Source of the DNA: Flavobacterium undicola
GTDB lineage: Bacteria; Bacteroidota; Bacteroidia; Flavobacteriales; Flavobacteriaceae
Length of the DNA stretch: 64,000 bases
NCBI RefSeq assembly: GCF_009909155.2
Contig: NZ_JAAAPM020000002.1
Span: forward strand, 124,001 to 188,000
Reading direction: 5' to 3'
Shown: piece after piece, positions 34,893 through 44,833 of the stretch
Numbering within the stretch: position 1 is the stretch's first letter
How the letters are laid out: every line of letters starts with the position of its first letter
Made by a program: the position numbers and the translations under genes
Notes under the pieces: generated by a model
What the model was told of the DNA's origin: nothing
The model's input: the letters and a program-made list of their open reading frames with translations, nothing else
The model's database searches: none

Positions 34893-36062
34893 ATGATACT
34901 ATACGGAACAGATTTGATACAGACGCTGAGGAAAGAATTCGACAAGGCTGAGAAGCGGATTTACATCGCAGTGCCTTTTATCGGAGGCTGGGAATCCGTA
35001 AAGAAAATTATGGGTACGAAGTGGGCAGGCAGTAATGCTGTTGAAATGAAAATCCTTACTGATACTGCTAATGATGGATTTATTGATCCGGTAACCATCA
35101 GGCAATTTCTGTACAGGGGAGAGGTAAGATCGCTCCGGGGGCTGCACGCCAAAATTTATATTATAGACAATTCGGTATTTTTAACTTCAGCGAACTTAAC
35201 AGGAACAGCGTTTTCAAAAAGATATGAAATTTGTGAATTCTTTTCCATTAATGATAATCATGAAATTGTAGATGTTTTTAAGCAATGGTGGGCAGCGTCA
35301 AAGAAAGTAGATACGAACTGGCAGCCCAAACATGTTCCGAAGGAGCCTGGTAGTGAAGAAGGGAATATCTCGGGACTTAAGAAGCTTTGGGATCTGCCTG
35401 ACGGCGTGGTAAAAGTGCGTAATTTTAAAGATTATCAGGATAACATAATCCAGTATAATCATTTCCTTAAGCTTTATCTGAGCGATAAGGAAAGGTTAAT
35501 CCGGGATGTTTCGGCCTACCATGAACTTGATGCTTTTTTCGATTACCTATTCCATTCTGATCCGATTACTCCCTCAAAAGTACACCTTGCCGAAGAAAAA
35601 CGAAATTTGACTGATATCCAAAGAATGTCAGAACTTCAGCGGTATAAAAGCAAATTTAAGAGATTTCTAGAGGCAAATCCAGGCCGTCAGAATTACAGGA
35701 GAAGGGTCGAATTAATCCAGGAAAAACTAAAACTTAAAGAAATCGCAAACCTTGACAGGAAGTCACTGCCAAAAGTGATCGACTGCCTTCATCCAATGGA
35801 AAGCTATGCATTGAACAGGTATCGATTTTTAAATCCTGACAACAATAAACTTAAGACCATCAGAGAAGCATTTAAGATTCTGCTTCACGATGGCAGACCG
35901 ATTGAGGAGCGAATGGAACTGTGTAACTCATCCTTAAATTATTTTGGAAAATCATGTATAAAGGAACTTGCTGCCTGGTATTACCCGGATCAATACCCAA
36001 TTATGAACCGTAATACAAACAGCAGGATGAAATTTTTCGGCTATGATATTGATACTTATTAG
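34893..36062 (+). CDS. Single-HKD phospholipase D-type nuclease-like protein
   Basis: The N-terminal ~150 of 389 residues form one PLD half: strand IYIAVPFIGG, then His85-x-Lys87-x4-Asp92 in LHAKIYIIDNSVFLTSANLTG. Only one HKD motif is present, as in dimeric nucleases of the Nuc/BfiI type. A helical middle and a C-terminal domain with HPMESYALNRYRFLNP and the end AAWYYPDQYPIMNRNTNSRM follow. That P..YPI.N pattern also occurs in uncharacterised restriction-like proteins. The protein stops soon after this motif, so a slightly truncated C-terminus is possible. It is co-transcribed with the PD-(D/E)xK protein. Confidence 0.7.
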   Translation: MILYGTDLIQTLRKEFDKAEKRIYIAVPFIGGWESVKKIMGTKWAGSNAVEMKILTDTANDGFIDPVTIRQFLYRGEVRSLRGLHAKIYIIDNSVFLTSANLTGTAFSKRYEICEFFSINDNHEIVDVFKQWWAASKKVDTNWQPKHVPKEPGSEEGNISGLKKLWDLPDGVVKVRNFKDYQDNIIQYNHFLKLYLSDKERLIRDVSAYHELDAFFDYLFHSDPITPSKVHLAEEKRNLTDIQRMSELQRYKSKFKRFLEANPGRQNYRRRVELIQEKLKLKEIANLDRKSLPKVIDCLHPMESYALNRYRFLNPDNNKLKTIREAFKILLHDGRPIEERMELCNSSLNYFGKSCIKELAAWYYPDQYPIMNRNTNSRMKFFGYDIDTY

Positions 36063-36125
36063 ATATCTATTTTTCTAAAGTTTTTTAGATCCTGCAGTCT
36101 GCCACGAAAATCTGATATAACGGTT

Positions 36126-37064
36126 TTAAGTTAAAAGGGTTTTGTAATTTCTTAAAATATAAAATGCATAAAAGACCGAATTTACATTGGCAGCATCGAG
36201 TTTCTCACTCATATCCATCACATTTTTGAGATAATAATCAAGCACAGCCCTGTCTTCATTTCCAATATACTTATCCGCATGCCACATCAGTGTGATCTGT
36301 ACGCTGTTGTATAAGACATCAATAAACCAATCGTATTTTTCATTGCTGACCAAGGCGGCTCCGAAATCTTTCTTATCTATGAAATCGCAGTGCACCAGCA
36401 AAAGGTTTGACGTTATAGGGAATATAAATGAAGGATAGTCGTTGTTGTCATCGCTATATTTAAGTTCTACAAATGGGTTGTCGGTAGCAAAAAGAGGTTT
36501 TTGGAAACTTATCAAAAAAGTATTCTTAAAAACTTTAGCATACTTTTCGCTATTGCTGAAAAGTGCACCAGAGAACAGAATCCTTTTGTATTCCTGTGAG
36601 ATTTCATCACTGAGCAGATCATCCACACTGATCAATTCCTGATCAATAGTCCCAAAAAGATTGAAATCTTCAAATGTGATTTCTTTTTTAAGGTCATTCA
36701 CTAAAGGGTCATTTTTAGGCACCCTCCATTTGATCAGGTATCCGAGAAAAATTAATTTGCGCAGGGTCTCTACTTTTAATCCCCTGCCTGGAAGCGCCTC
36801 ATCATCAATAACCTTTTTTATTGTTTTGACTAAATCGTTATCAAGTATACCGTACATTTTTTCGATCGCATCATTCTTTTCTCCATCGAATTCAAAATTG
36901 TTGCGGTTCCATTCAAAGAAAATGTTCTTTGGATATTTAATTTTTATATTCTCGTAATCTTTCTCATTTGATTTATCATTTACAAAGATCTGCCCTTTCT
37001 CGTTACAGAAGTTTTTTATATAAAAAACCGGGATATAGTGATGTTTTTTTGATTCGCTGCTCAT
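36126..37064 (-). CDS. DUF4238 protein
   Basis: A 312-residue soluble protein with the DUF4238 opening (KKHHYIPVFYIKNFCNEKGQI) and a conserved middle (SFQKPLFATDNPFVEL, then FIFPITSNLLLVHC). Family members are scattered in accessory and defence islands; their biochemical role is unknown. It is convergent with the PLD-type gene (64 bases apart) and has its own promoter side toward 37065. GC content and codon use resemble the other island genes. Confidence 0.75.
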   Translation of the reverse strand: MSSESKKHHYIPVFYIKNFCNEKGQIFVNDKSNEKDYENIKIKYPKNIFFEWNRNNFEFDGEKNDAIEKMYGILDNDLVKTIKKVIDDEALPGRGLKVETLRKLIFLGYLIKWRVPKNDPLVNDLKKEITFEDFNLFGTIDQELISVDDLLSDEISQEYKRILFSGALFSNSEKYAKVFKNTFLISFQKPLFATDNPFVELKYSDDNNDYPSFIFPITSNLLLVHCDFIDKKDFGAALVSNEKYDWFIDVLYNSVQITLMWHADKYIGNEDRAVLDYYLKNVMDMSEKLDAANVNSVFYAFYILRNYKTLLT

Positions 37065-37220
37065 TTTCAGTTATTGCTTTTTACAAAGTTGTACCATATT
37101 CAAAGGGTCGGATACTGCCAGCTTTCACCTAAGTTCATCAACTTGATTCCACTTCTGGAAAACAGGTTTCAAATTTAGCAACTCTTGCCAGAATTGATAA
37201 AGGTATAAATACCTAATCAT

Positions 37221-37250
37221 AAAAAAAGCACCGTTAGGGTGCTTTTTTTT
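37221..37250. terminator. Strong hairpin between DUF4238 and SEC-C genes
   Basis: AAAAAAAGCACC-GTTA-GGGTGCTTTTTTTT: a perfect stem flanked by A and T runs. It lies just after the end of the SEC-C gene on the minus strand and will terminate that gene. It can work in both directions. Confidence 0.85.
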
Positions 37251-37259
37251 GATAATCTT

Positions 37260-37928
37260 TTAACGGAGTGCCAGATGTCCGATAGGCTCCATTATCTCAT
37301 CAATTCTTTTGCCGAGGTTTTTATGATGGCACTGCATGTATTTCCTTCTGCTGCCGCAGAAACAATCAGTCCTTTCAGCCCTTTTTCCGAGAATAAGACC
37401 GTAGATAAGTGCTGCTTCCTGATGCAGAGCATTTTCTGCTTGCTCAGTACCTGCCGCGACGGCCAGCATATCATCATCAACCCTGGTTGAAAACCTGCGG
37501 TTGAACTCACCGATAGCATTCAGCGCAGTTATCCAGTCATTTACCAGTGGATTTGCAGTGATGTTAAGCCTTACATTGTCTGTGTCCCACTGCTTGTCCA
37601 CCGGCGTGTTGTCTGAGATAAAGATTACGGTATCATAACCTGCAGGATGAGGTGTCACACATACAAGGTCACCGTTTTCATCTTCCCATACGGCATGCCT
37701 TTCAGCTTCGATGATAAGCCCCTGATTGAAATGCACTGACCAGCCGTAGTGTATGCTTCCGTTGTCAAGTTTTATTTTTTCCACGACGTTTGCATAACAT
37801 TGTTGTTCCTTTGATACGCTTTCCAGTATTTGAACTGGTATTATTTCATACGGGAATTCAGCGTTCAGCTTTTCTTCGATTTTTCCGATTTGCCCTTTCT
37901 CAAGCGGCGTAAGTGTTTTTCTTACCAT
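37260..37928 (-). CDS. SEC-C motif protein
   Basis: 222 residues. The C-terminal DCFCGSRRKYMQCHHK (about 187-202) is a zinc-binding SEC-C motif (CxCGSxxKxxxCCH-like; the fourth ligand is His), as in SecA tails and many small island proteins. The preceding ~185 residues are an uncharacterised alpha/beta domain (VIFISDNTPVDKQWD). Isolated SEC-C proteins often adapt another protein to a partner. A link to the nearby nuclease genes is only positional. Confidence 0.7.
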   Translation of the reverse strand: MVRKTLTPLEKGQIGKIEEKLNAEFPYEIIPVQILESVSKEQQCYANVVEKIKLDNGSIHYGWSVHFNQGLIIEAERHAVWEDENGDLVCVTPHPAGYDTVIFISDNTPVDKQWDTDNVRLNITANPLVNDWITALNAIGEFNRRFSTRVDDDMLAVAAGTEQAENALHQEAALIYGLILGKRAERTDCFCGSRRKYMQCHHKNLGKRIDEIMEPIGHLALR

Positions 37929-38328
37929 AATAAATTTGTTTTTCTTCCAATATAAGTATGGCGGTTCCTGAAGTAAATGCTAATATGTTATTATGGTAAA
38001 ATATTTTTTAAAGAGTGATTTTAGTATTCAAAATATGGTGTTAGAGTGGTATCCCCAATTGTGAATTGGAGAGGTTCTGTGACATTCAGGGCAGAATGCA
38101 TCAGGCGGGAATAACGGACTCATGGCGGCAGCTCGCCTGTTAGAGCAGAAGGGGGGCGGGCTGTAAATTTTGAAATATTGAGAAAAAATCCCCTTTCGGC
38201 TGTGAGACCATTTCGAAGGAGCTGCCAGAGCAGGCTGCACCCGAGCTGTGCCAAAGCCCCATTGATGAACAGATGGATAAAGATGGATTTTATAGAAGTG
38301 AATAGAAGCGACAAGTTACTTCATCTAA
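37929..38328. other. Intergenic stretch without a supported gene
   Basis: Four hundred bases between the SEC-C gene and the IS element. Short minus-strand frames (e.g. 38028-38240, with a CPECH pair) lack start context and family pattern. A small hairpin CCAATT-GTG-AATTGG is present near 38055. This may be debris or part of a repeated non-coding element. I see no IS terminal repeat in it. Confidence 0.4.
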
Positions 38329-39516
38329 TCATGAGAAGTTAAATTGATTATGAAATTCCTCTATTGTCAAATTGCCTAATGCAGAATGTCTCCTATGTCT
38401 GTTATAGAAATTCTCTATATAGCCGGAAATAGAGTCTTTTGCATTTTCTTTTGTGGAGTATGTGTTATGGTAGACCAGTTCGGTTTTCAACGTTTTGAAA
38501 AAACTCTCTGCCACAGCATTGTCAAAGCAGTTTCCCTTTCCACTCATACTGCGGGTTATCTGACCTGTACCTTCAAGTAAAGATAAAAACCACAGACAAG
38601 CATACTGTGTTCCTCGGTCTGAGTGAAAGATCAGTTTCCGGTTGCTCTTTAAAGGACGGTTCACTATCGCATTTTTAAAAGCCCTGATGCTGGTTTCTTT
38701 TGCTTTTAGGTTTTCGCTTAAAGACCAGCCGATAACTTTGCGGTCAAAAAGGTCTATTACCAAGGTAAGATAGAGCCATCCTTCGTCGGTTTCTATATAG
38801 GTTATGTCGGAAACCCATACTTCATTGCAGCGGGATGCTTTAAAATCCTGCTCCAGTATGTTCTGGGCCGTAAGATATTTAGAAGAGGAATTTGTGGTTT
38901 TCCTAAATTTTGATTTTGCGATGCTGCGCAGATGGTTTTCCATCATAATTTTGGCGACAAAAGCTCTGGAAACTTTGATGCCGATTACCGAGAGTTCTTT
39001 GGCAATTCGAGGACTTCCGTATCTGCACTGGCTCCAATGGTAGATTCTTGTAATTTCGGCGATGACAAAAACTTTGTGTGCGGCCCTGCCGGAAGACAGC
39101 CTTTTCAGCCATTTGTAATAGCAGCTGGGAGTCGCCTGAAAAACCCGGCACATCTTCCCGATGGGAAATCTGCCTTTATTTTCTCTTATAAACTGGTATA
39201 CGGCTCGTCTGTCCCGGTGAAGGATTCCGGCGCCTTCCTGTAAAATATCCCGTTCGATGCGGATGTTTTTAATCTCCTTCCGAAGTCCGGCTGTTTCCTT
39301 TCTGTCTGGATTCGGGCCGCTTCTCTCATACAGGGTGAGCTTTCCGTTCCGAAAGAGGTTTTTCCAGTGCTGTAGGCTGTTTTTGTTGATCCGCAGTTTC
39401 TCAGCGGCGAGCCGCACGCTTTTATGCTCGATGCAGGTCTTCACGGCCCAGATTTTAAAGTCAATGCTGTATTTTTTTCGGCTCTTTTCCATCCTGTTAA
39501 AAGTTAGTTTCGTCAT
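38329..39516 (-). mobile_element. IS3-family transposase, OrfA and OrfB in one frame
   Basis: A 395-residue transposase. An OrfA-like HTH (residues ~9-60, DFKIWAVKTCIEHKSVRLAA) and coiled coil are followed, without a frameshift, by OrfB (YQFIRENKGRFPIGKMC) and a DDE catalytic core. Asp is seen at about 237 (VWVSDITYIET), Asp at about 300 (FHSDRGTQYA) and Glu about 336 (AVAESFFKTLKTEL). Most IS3 members need a -1 frameshift between OrfA and OrfB. Here the usual A-rich slip site near ERDIL is absent. ATG at 39492 (MEKSRKKYS) is an alternative start. Terminal inverted repeats could not be fixed; the upstream end probably lies near 39600-39620. Confidence 0.85.
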
Positions 39517-39574
39517 TCTGCCAAGGGGCAGTAAGAATCATAACGCAGATTTTTGCAGCTTTAACTTGGCTTAA

Positions 39575-40793
39575 ACAGATTTCGCCTTAACTTTTTGTGG
39601 CACTTTTGGAGGGAACTCCATTTACGCACAAGTAGATAGTGTGAGTGTAAAAATTAGTGAAGATCAGAAAAATTATGAACAAGAAAAAATACGTTTTGAT
39701 ACAAAGATAATGAAGGAAAATCCAACGCAACAAAATATTTTAAACTTTGTAAAGCAAAACGATTTACAAGAAATAAAAATGCAACCTTCTGTAAAACAAC
39801 TCAACAAAGGTTGGTATCAAGCTGCCAAAGTACAATCTATGAAAAGTCAAACTACGACTACTGTTAGCCCACAAGTAATTACCACAAAAGCGGTTATTAA
39901 GTCGATTGTAGAGGGGAATGAAGGAATAGCAGCGGCATTAATTATTGATCCTAGTGAAGATGGCGATTACGCCAAAAACAGTAAACGATTAAATGGTCCT
40001 TCGCAATATGATAGTCGTATTGAGCTTTTTCAATTGGATCCTAATATTTACTGGCAATTTGCTATTTTTCAGAAGAGTGAATCTATTGGCATGATTGTCG
40101 AGAAAGAGAAGTTACATCAGGTAGCTAAAACTATATATAAAATAGACACTTCGCAAACCATGGGTGGCACTTATAATTTATGCACATCCGAGGCTTTTTG
40201 TAAGCAACCTATTATTGGGGTAGGTACTGCTGTTATTTCTTCAGAAAATTCAATGATTTCGGCTAAGCATGTTTTTGAAAGATCAATTACCAATTATGTG
40301 GTGATTTTTGGTTACCGAATTATACAATCGGATGGAATGGTAGAAGAATACTTTGATGCCGAGAATATTTATTATCCTAAAAAAATAATGCATCAAGATG
40401 AAGATTTAGATGTGATTGAATTTGTAGTAGACCGTAAAATTAATCGACCAGTTTTAGAATGGGAAGATTCATCATTAGCATCTAAAAAAGAAAGTGAATG
40501 TCTACATGATAGGACATCCTTCAGGATTGCCTCTAAAAGTAGCTTTAAATGCATCAATTGAGGATACTAGCAATCCGTTGTATTGCTATACTTCACTGGA
40601 TAGTTTTCAAGGTAATTCTGGATCTCCTGTTTTTAACTTTTATTCTAATAAGGTTATCGGTGTTTTGGTGGCAGGTGAAGTCGATTATAAATATAATGGT
40701 AACTGTTATTACAGCTCTGTATGTAAAATTCCATATTGTAAAGGCGAAAAGGTAATTCGAATGGAAGAGATAATTAAAAATTTTAATCAATAA
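39575..40793 (+). pseudogene. Broken secreted trypsin-like serine protease
   Basis: An open frame from about 39575 has no start codon but reads ...SIYAQVDS, the end of a signal peptide, so the 5' end was probably removed by the adjacent IS. The protease domain shows His in MISAKHVF, Asp in EDLDVIEF and, after a +1 frame change near 40490, Ser in DSFQGNSGSPVFNF (second frame ends at 40793). The frame break lies in GCATCTAAAAAAGAAAGTG, close to an A6 run. The triad is complete across the two frames, so the ancestor was an active S1-like enzyme. Sequencing error at the A run is possible for the frameshift but not for the missing start. Confidence 0.75.
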
Positions 40794-41014
40794 AAATAAG
40801 ATAATTTAGAGAAACAGTGTTACTTCTTTATTAATTCGATTAGTTGTTTTTTTTTATTGAATTTCAATAAGACTTTTTGAATAATCAAATGATCTCTAAA
40901 ATCCTTTTTTATCTTGCTGTAGAAAGAGAATAAAGATATTCAATTGCTTAATTCAAATTGTAGGTAGATTTTAAATAGTACGATTTTATATGAAATATCG
41001 TTAACAAATAAAAA

Positions 41015-41313
41015 ATGGAAAACCCTTTTGAAATTATTCTAGAGAAATTGAACAGTATTGAACGAGCAATTGAGAAACTAAGTATTGTACCTAATGAAGA
41101 AGTAGATGAATTTATGACTGTAGAGCAAGTTTCCAGTTTTATTGGTTTATCGAAACCAACAATTTATGGATTAACACACAAACGGAAACTACCATATTAC
41201 AAAAAAGGAAAACGATTATGTTTCAAAAATCAGAAATTGTGAATTGGATAGCCTGTTCAAGAGTAAAAACAAAACAGGAAATTGAACAAATGGCTAACGA
41301 ATATATTTTTTAA
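41015..41313 (+). pseudogene. Frameshifted excisionase/MerR-like HTH protein
   Basis: The first frame gives EFMTVEQVSSFIGLSKPTIY and LPYYKKGKRLCFK, the typical HTH-17 excisionase-like module of Bacteroidota mobile elements. It then runs out at 41242. Adding one A in the A5 run at about 41223 restores FKKSEIVNWI and continues to TAA at 41313. One base has been lost, or the run was misread. Such genes usually accompany integrases; none is seen here, which fits an eroded island end. Confidence 0.65.
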
Positions 41314-41962
41314 ATTAAGAAATGATCTAATGTAAATCATTTTCAATTTTTAAAAAAAAAGACATTTTGTATTGAGTTATGTCCAATTTTCGGTGTATTT
41401 TATTAATTGATAAAATTTTAAGTGGATTTAATTCGATTGAGTTAAAAGCAGTTAACTAAACGGTTTAAAAATTTATCCGTGAATTATCCGTGAATAAAAA
41501 AACCTAATCTATTGTTTTGTAAGTGATTATGGTTTGTTTTTGTAGCAAAGACGGGAGTTAACCCGTGACTTTAGGTTTATGAATCGTATGGTTTATCTTT
41601 TGAATATGGGGTAGTGTTTTGATTTTTAAATAGTTGTTGTGTTTTTTATAGCATTTTATTTGGTTTTTATCATGTGTTTTCTTTGCTTGAGTGTTATTTG
41701 TTTTTTTGTCTAAAATAAAGCTCATTTTGATTTTCAAAAAAAACTATCATAGATGCAAATTATGATTATTTCTTAACTTTTTGTGATGGCTAATTTAGCA
41801 TATCTATTGAAAATCTTAGTCTTTGTTTGTAAAGTCATAGTTGAATTGAATTTCAAGTTTTTGAAAGAATATGTTTTAAGCATCTGTAAATAGTTTGTAA
41901 ACTTGTATAAAAATTATTTTTAAAACTCATTTGAGTTTAATTTTTTAGAGATAAAAACTATA
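41314..41962. other. AT-rich intergenic region, no gene
   Basis: No open frame with family pattern is seen. The only structure is an exact tandem duplication of TTATCCGTGAA (41473-41483 and 41484-41494) and a tiny hairpin GGGAGTTAACCC near 41554. The last ~150 bases serve as leader and promoter of the following transferase gene. Confidence 0.4.
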
Positions 41963-41980
41963 TTGCTAACAAAAAATATA

Positions 41981-43381
41981 ATGCCAAAAAACAAAATCTA
42001 TTTTGAAATTTCCGAAAGAAAGATGATTCTGCATCTTGTAGATTTTTTCTGTGTTTTTACAGCCTTGTATAATGTGGGGTACTTTTTCGACTTGGTTTAT
42101 TTAAAAGCTTCAGTATCTAACTTAATTTATTTGATGGTTTTAATTCTTTATCTTAAAGTCATTGGAACTATTTTTGAATTGTATAATCTTCAAGTAGCAA
42201 GTAATGAATTCCAAGTGACAAGAAGTGCCATTCTCACTGCTACAACAATGGTATTAGCGTATTTTTTGACACCAGTTTATTCGCCAGAATTACCAAATAA
42301 CCGTCTTCAAATCCTTGTTTTTTTATTGGTTATTTTCTTTTCATTGATTTTATGGCGGATTTTTTATGTACGTTTTTTGGCTTCCAAACGTTTTCAACAA
42401 GATGCCTTATTGATATGTGACGAGGATCAGTTAGAAGAACTTGTTTTTGGCTTGGAAAATATAGACCCACATTATAAAATTATTGCATATGTAAGTGATT
42501 CTAAAAGTAAAAATTTAGAAAGTTCATTCCATTCTAAAATAAAATGTTTGCCTTCGGTGGATTTAACCACTTTTGTAAAAGAGAAAAACATTACTGAAAT
42601 TATTGTAGCTATTCAGAAACCAGATAGCATTACAGCCGAATTGTACCAGCAATTATTGAAATTACTGGAGTCAGGAAATGTAATTCGAGAATATTCTCAA
42701 GTATATGAAGCAAAAACACAACGCATTCCAGTGCAATATGTAGGTGTAGGGCGAGATTTTTATCGCTTTTTTCCTTTTAGTCAAAGCAACCAAAATCGCT
42801 TGTATTTATTAATAGTTAGAGTATTAGAAGTTTTTGTTTCAGTTATTGGTTTACTGATTACGCTATTATTAATTCCCTTTGTTTTTTTAGTAAATAGTAT
42901 AGCTAACAAAGGAAGTTTGTTTTATACACAAGAACGTGTTGGAAAAGACGGTGTGGTGTTTAAGATTTTAAAATTTAGAACAATGATTGAGGATGCTGAA
43001 CTTGAGAATGCGGCATTTGCTACTGTCCAAGATAATAGAATCACCGCTTTTGGAAAGTTCATGAGAAAAACCAGAATGGATGAATTTCCGCAATTTGTTA
43101 ATGTTTTGAAAGGCGAAATGGCGGTAATAGGACCACGTCCTGAAAGACCATTATTTGTGAAAGAATTTGCCGAAAGAATGCCTTTTTATGAAACAAGACA
43201 TATTATAAAACCAGGGCTTACCGGTTGGACACAGGTGAATTATAGTTATGGAGAATCCATTGAAGGGAGTTTAATAAAGTTACAATACGATTTGTATTAT
43301 ATCAAACACAGGAGTTTTTACCTTGATTTTAATATTACATTAAAAACAATAACCACCATCTTGTTTTACCGAGGGAAATAA
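41981..43381 (+). CDS. Polyprenyl glycosylphosphotransferase (initiating sugar transferase)
   Basis: About 466 residues from the ATG at 41981 (an in-frame TTG at 41963 is less likely). Four N-terminal membrane helices, a Rossmann-like central CoA-binding-type domain (about 140-260), a fifth membrane segment (LLITLLLIPFVFLVNS) and the conserved cytosolic catalytic domain are seen: ERVGKDGVVFKILKFRTM, RMDEFPQFVNVLKGEM, GPRPERPLFV, PGLTGWTQVNY. It transfers a sugar-1-phosphate (often glucose or galactose) to undecaprenyl phosphate, the first step of capsule or exopolysaccharide synthesis. The genes expected next in such a cluster are broken or missing here. Confidence 0.92.
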   Translation: MPKNKIYFEISERKMILHLVDFFCVFTALYNVGYFFDLVYLKASVSNLIYLMVLILYLKVIGTIFELYNLQVASNEFQVTRSAILTATTMVLAYFLTPVYSPELPNNRLQILVFLLVIFFSLILWRIFYVRFLASKRFQQDALLICDEDQLEELVFGLENIDPHYKIIAYVSDSKSKNLESSFHSKIKCLPSVDLTTFVKEKNITEIIVAIQKPDSITAELYQQLLKLLESGNVIREYSQVYEAKTQRIPVQYVGVGRDFYRFFPFSQSNQNRLYLLIVRVLEVFVSVIGLLITLLLIPFVFLVNSIANKGSLFYTQERVGKDGVVFKILKFRTMIEDAELENAAFATVQDNRITAFGKFMRKTRMDEFPQFVNVLKGEMAVIGPRPERPLFVKEFAERMPFYETRHIIKPGLTGWTQVNYSYGESIEGSLIKLQYDLYYIKHRSFYLDFNITLKTITTILFYRGK

Positions 43382-43496
43382 TGTTTTATAATCACTTATT
43401 TATAAATCAAATTTTGTTATTTCTGAGAATTGATTGTCCTTAGCCTCCGGAGTAGAGCGGCACATTCAGAAGTAAGTTAACTTTTGAGTAAAACAT

Positions 43497-43540
43497 AAAA
43501 AAATGACCGATTTTGATTTTCAATATCGGTCATTTTTGTT
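43497..43540 (+). terminator. Terminator after the initiating transferase
   Basis: AAATGACCGAT (43501-43511) pairs perfectly with ATCGGTCATTT (43525-43535) around a 13-base loop, with A and T runs on either side. It lies 120 bases after the stop codon. Confidence 0.8.
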
Positions 43541-44156
43541 TTTCGAGGTTTTTCAAGGATGCTTTTGGGTAAAAAAATGGATTTTTGCTTCCAACAAGAC
43601 ACAGGTGTCCCATCAGATTTATTTTGTTTTTTAAGCCGCTATTTCTTGGGCTTTTTTTAAAATTCTTCTTCCTATCCCAAGCGCATTTTGAGCAGGCTTA
43701 GAATTGGATATTTAAAAATAAAATAAGCTTTAATATGTAAGATAAATCTATTGTGTTGAGTTTGTTGTTTATACTGTTTTTAGATAATTAATTTAAGTAT
43801 AAACAGTAAATTTTGATAGTAAAAAAGAGGTCTGAAATAAAATAAACTTAAAGATAAATAATTAATTTAAAAAGTGACTAGGAGTAAAATCGAACTATAT
43901 TTTTTTTAAAAAATTGTGCTTCAATCCTTCAGTGGATGGGGCTTTAATCGAACACCTTATCCCTATTTTAACTTTTTTGGACGAGTTTAATTAATGATGT
44001 TAATTTGTTTTTTTTCAATGACTTGTGTTTTGAGTAAATTTAATTTTGTTCAATTTTAGCTATTCTTTTGACAATGAATTAAAAGTTAAATGAGGGAAGT
44101 TCAATTTAAAATATACATGTGATACAAAGTTAAATTATAGATAAATAATTTAAAAA
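43541..44156. other. AT-rich spacer with possible gene tails
   Basis: About 600 bases without a supported gene. On the minus strand 43631-43705 reads ALGIGRRILKKAQEIAA then stop, which may be the tail of a transposase or other protein, but it is too short to name. The remainder is low-complexity AT-rich sequence leading into the duplicated segment at 44157. Confidence 0.35.
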
Positions 44157-44488
44157 GGCTAATATTGATAAATTAAGTGATAGTTATGCTATGAACCCAA
44201 TGTTAAAATAAAGCAAGGTATTGAAGAGTTTATAAAATGGGTAAAGCAGTATCCAGAATTGGTTTGATTTATTTAAAATAGAAATTAAAATAAAAGTGAA
44301 GAAAAAAATATATGAACTTAAAAATTCGTTAAGTACTAAAAAATCCAAGCAAGTTATTTCATTGTATTGGGTCAATATTACTGGAATTCCTTTAGGATTA
44401 GTGACTAGTATGATTCTTACCCGTTATTTAGGTCCAAAATTATTTGGTGATTATTCTTATCTTAATGTGCAGTTTTTATTTGCATATC
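44157..44488 (+). repeat. 332-bp duplicated segment, copy A (epimerase 3' end + flippase 5' end)
   Basis: This segment matches 50504-50835 almost base for base. It starts with a degraded end of the UDP-sugar epimerase (NVKIKQGIEEFIKWVKQYPE, but with a lost base in TATGCTATGAACC). From GTG 44296 it carries the first ~65 residues of an O-antigen flippase-like protein (QVISLYWVNITGIPLGLVTS, MILTRYLGPKLFGDYSYL), which is then cut off and ends by chance at 44511. Neither piece can be functional here. The copy at 50504 contains the genuine epimerase end. Confidence 0.85.
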
Positions 44489-44737
44489 ACTTCTTTTATG
44501 TAAATTTCTAACTAACAAAAACAATAATGTCAGTAGAAAAACAAACGGCGAAAGATTAATCAAAAGAGACAAATTATTAGAAACTTCTTCCATCGATTCA
44601 TATACCTGGTCCAATTCTTCTTTGGACATAATGAAAACCATAATGAAGTTCGCAATCAATACTCCAGCAGTTAACAATGTAGTAATCAAGACACGCCACC
44701 ACGTATTATCACCTTTGTATGCTTGATTAATGAACAT
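44489..44737 (-). pseudogene. N-terminal fragment of a CPBP-family membrane protease
   Basis: On the minus strand from ATG 44737: MFINQAYKGDNTWWRVLITT, then membrane helices (GVLIANFIMVFIMS and SPFVFLLTLLFLLV) and VRNLHKRS. This is the usual start of flavobacterial CPBP (CAAX-type) intramembrane proteases. At 44488 the sequence jumps into the flippase segment, so the remaining two thirds with the catalytic EExxxR motif is missing. The junction coincides exactly with the edge of the 332-bp duplicated segment, dating the deletion to that rearrangement. Confidence 0.7.
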
Positions 44738-44833
44738 TTTATTAATTTAATTTTACTACTTATTTTTTTGTCCGAATTTAGTGTAATTTTCTCTTTTTAT
44801 CCCTTACTTTGCCAAAATTAAATCCCTTTTGCA

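Noticed and set aside
38028..38314. Short minus-strand frames with a CPECH motif as a possible zinc-ribbon gene
   Set aside because: No start context, overlapping alternative frames and low-complexity translation; not enough to support a gene.
41540..41580. tRNA-like or att-like sequence around GGGAGTTAACCC
   Set aside because: The hairpin is tiny and no cloverleaf arms can be paired around it.
43631..43705. Possible transposase tail on the minus strand
   Set aside because: Only about 24 codons look protein-like and no catalytic motif is present; mentioned only as part of the spacer.
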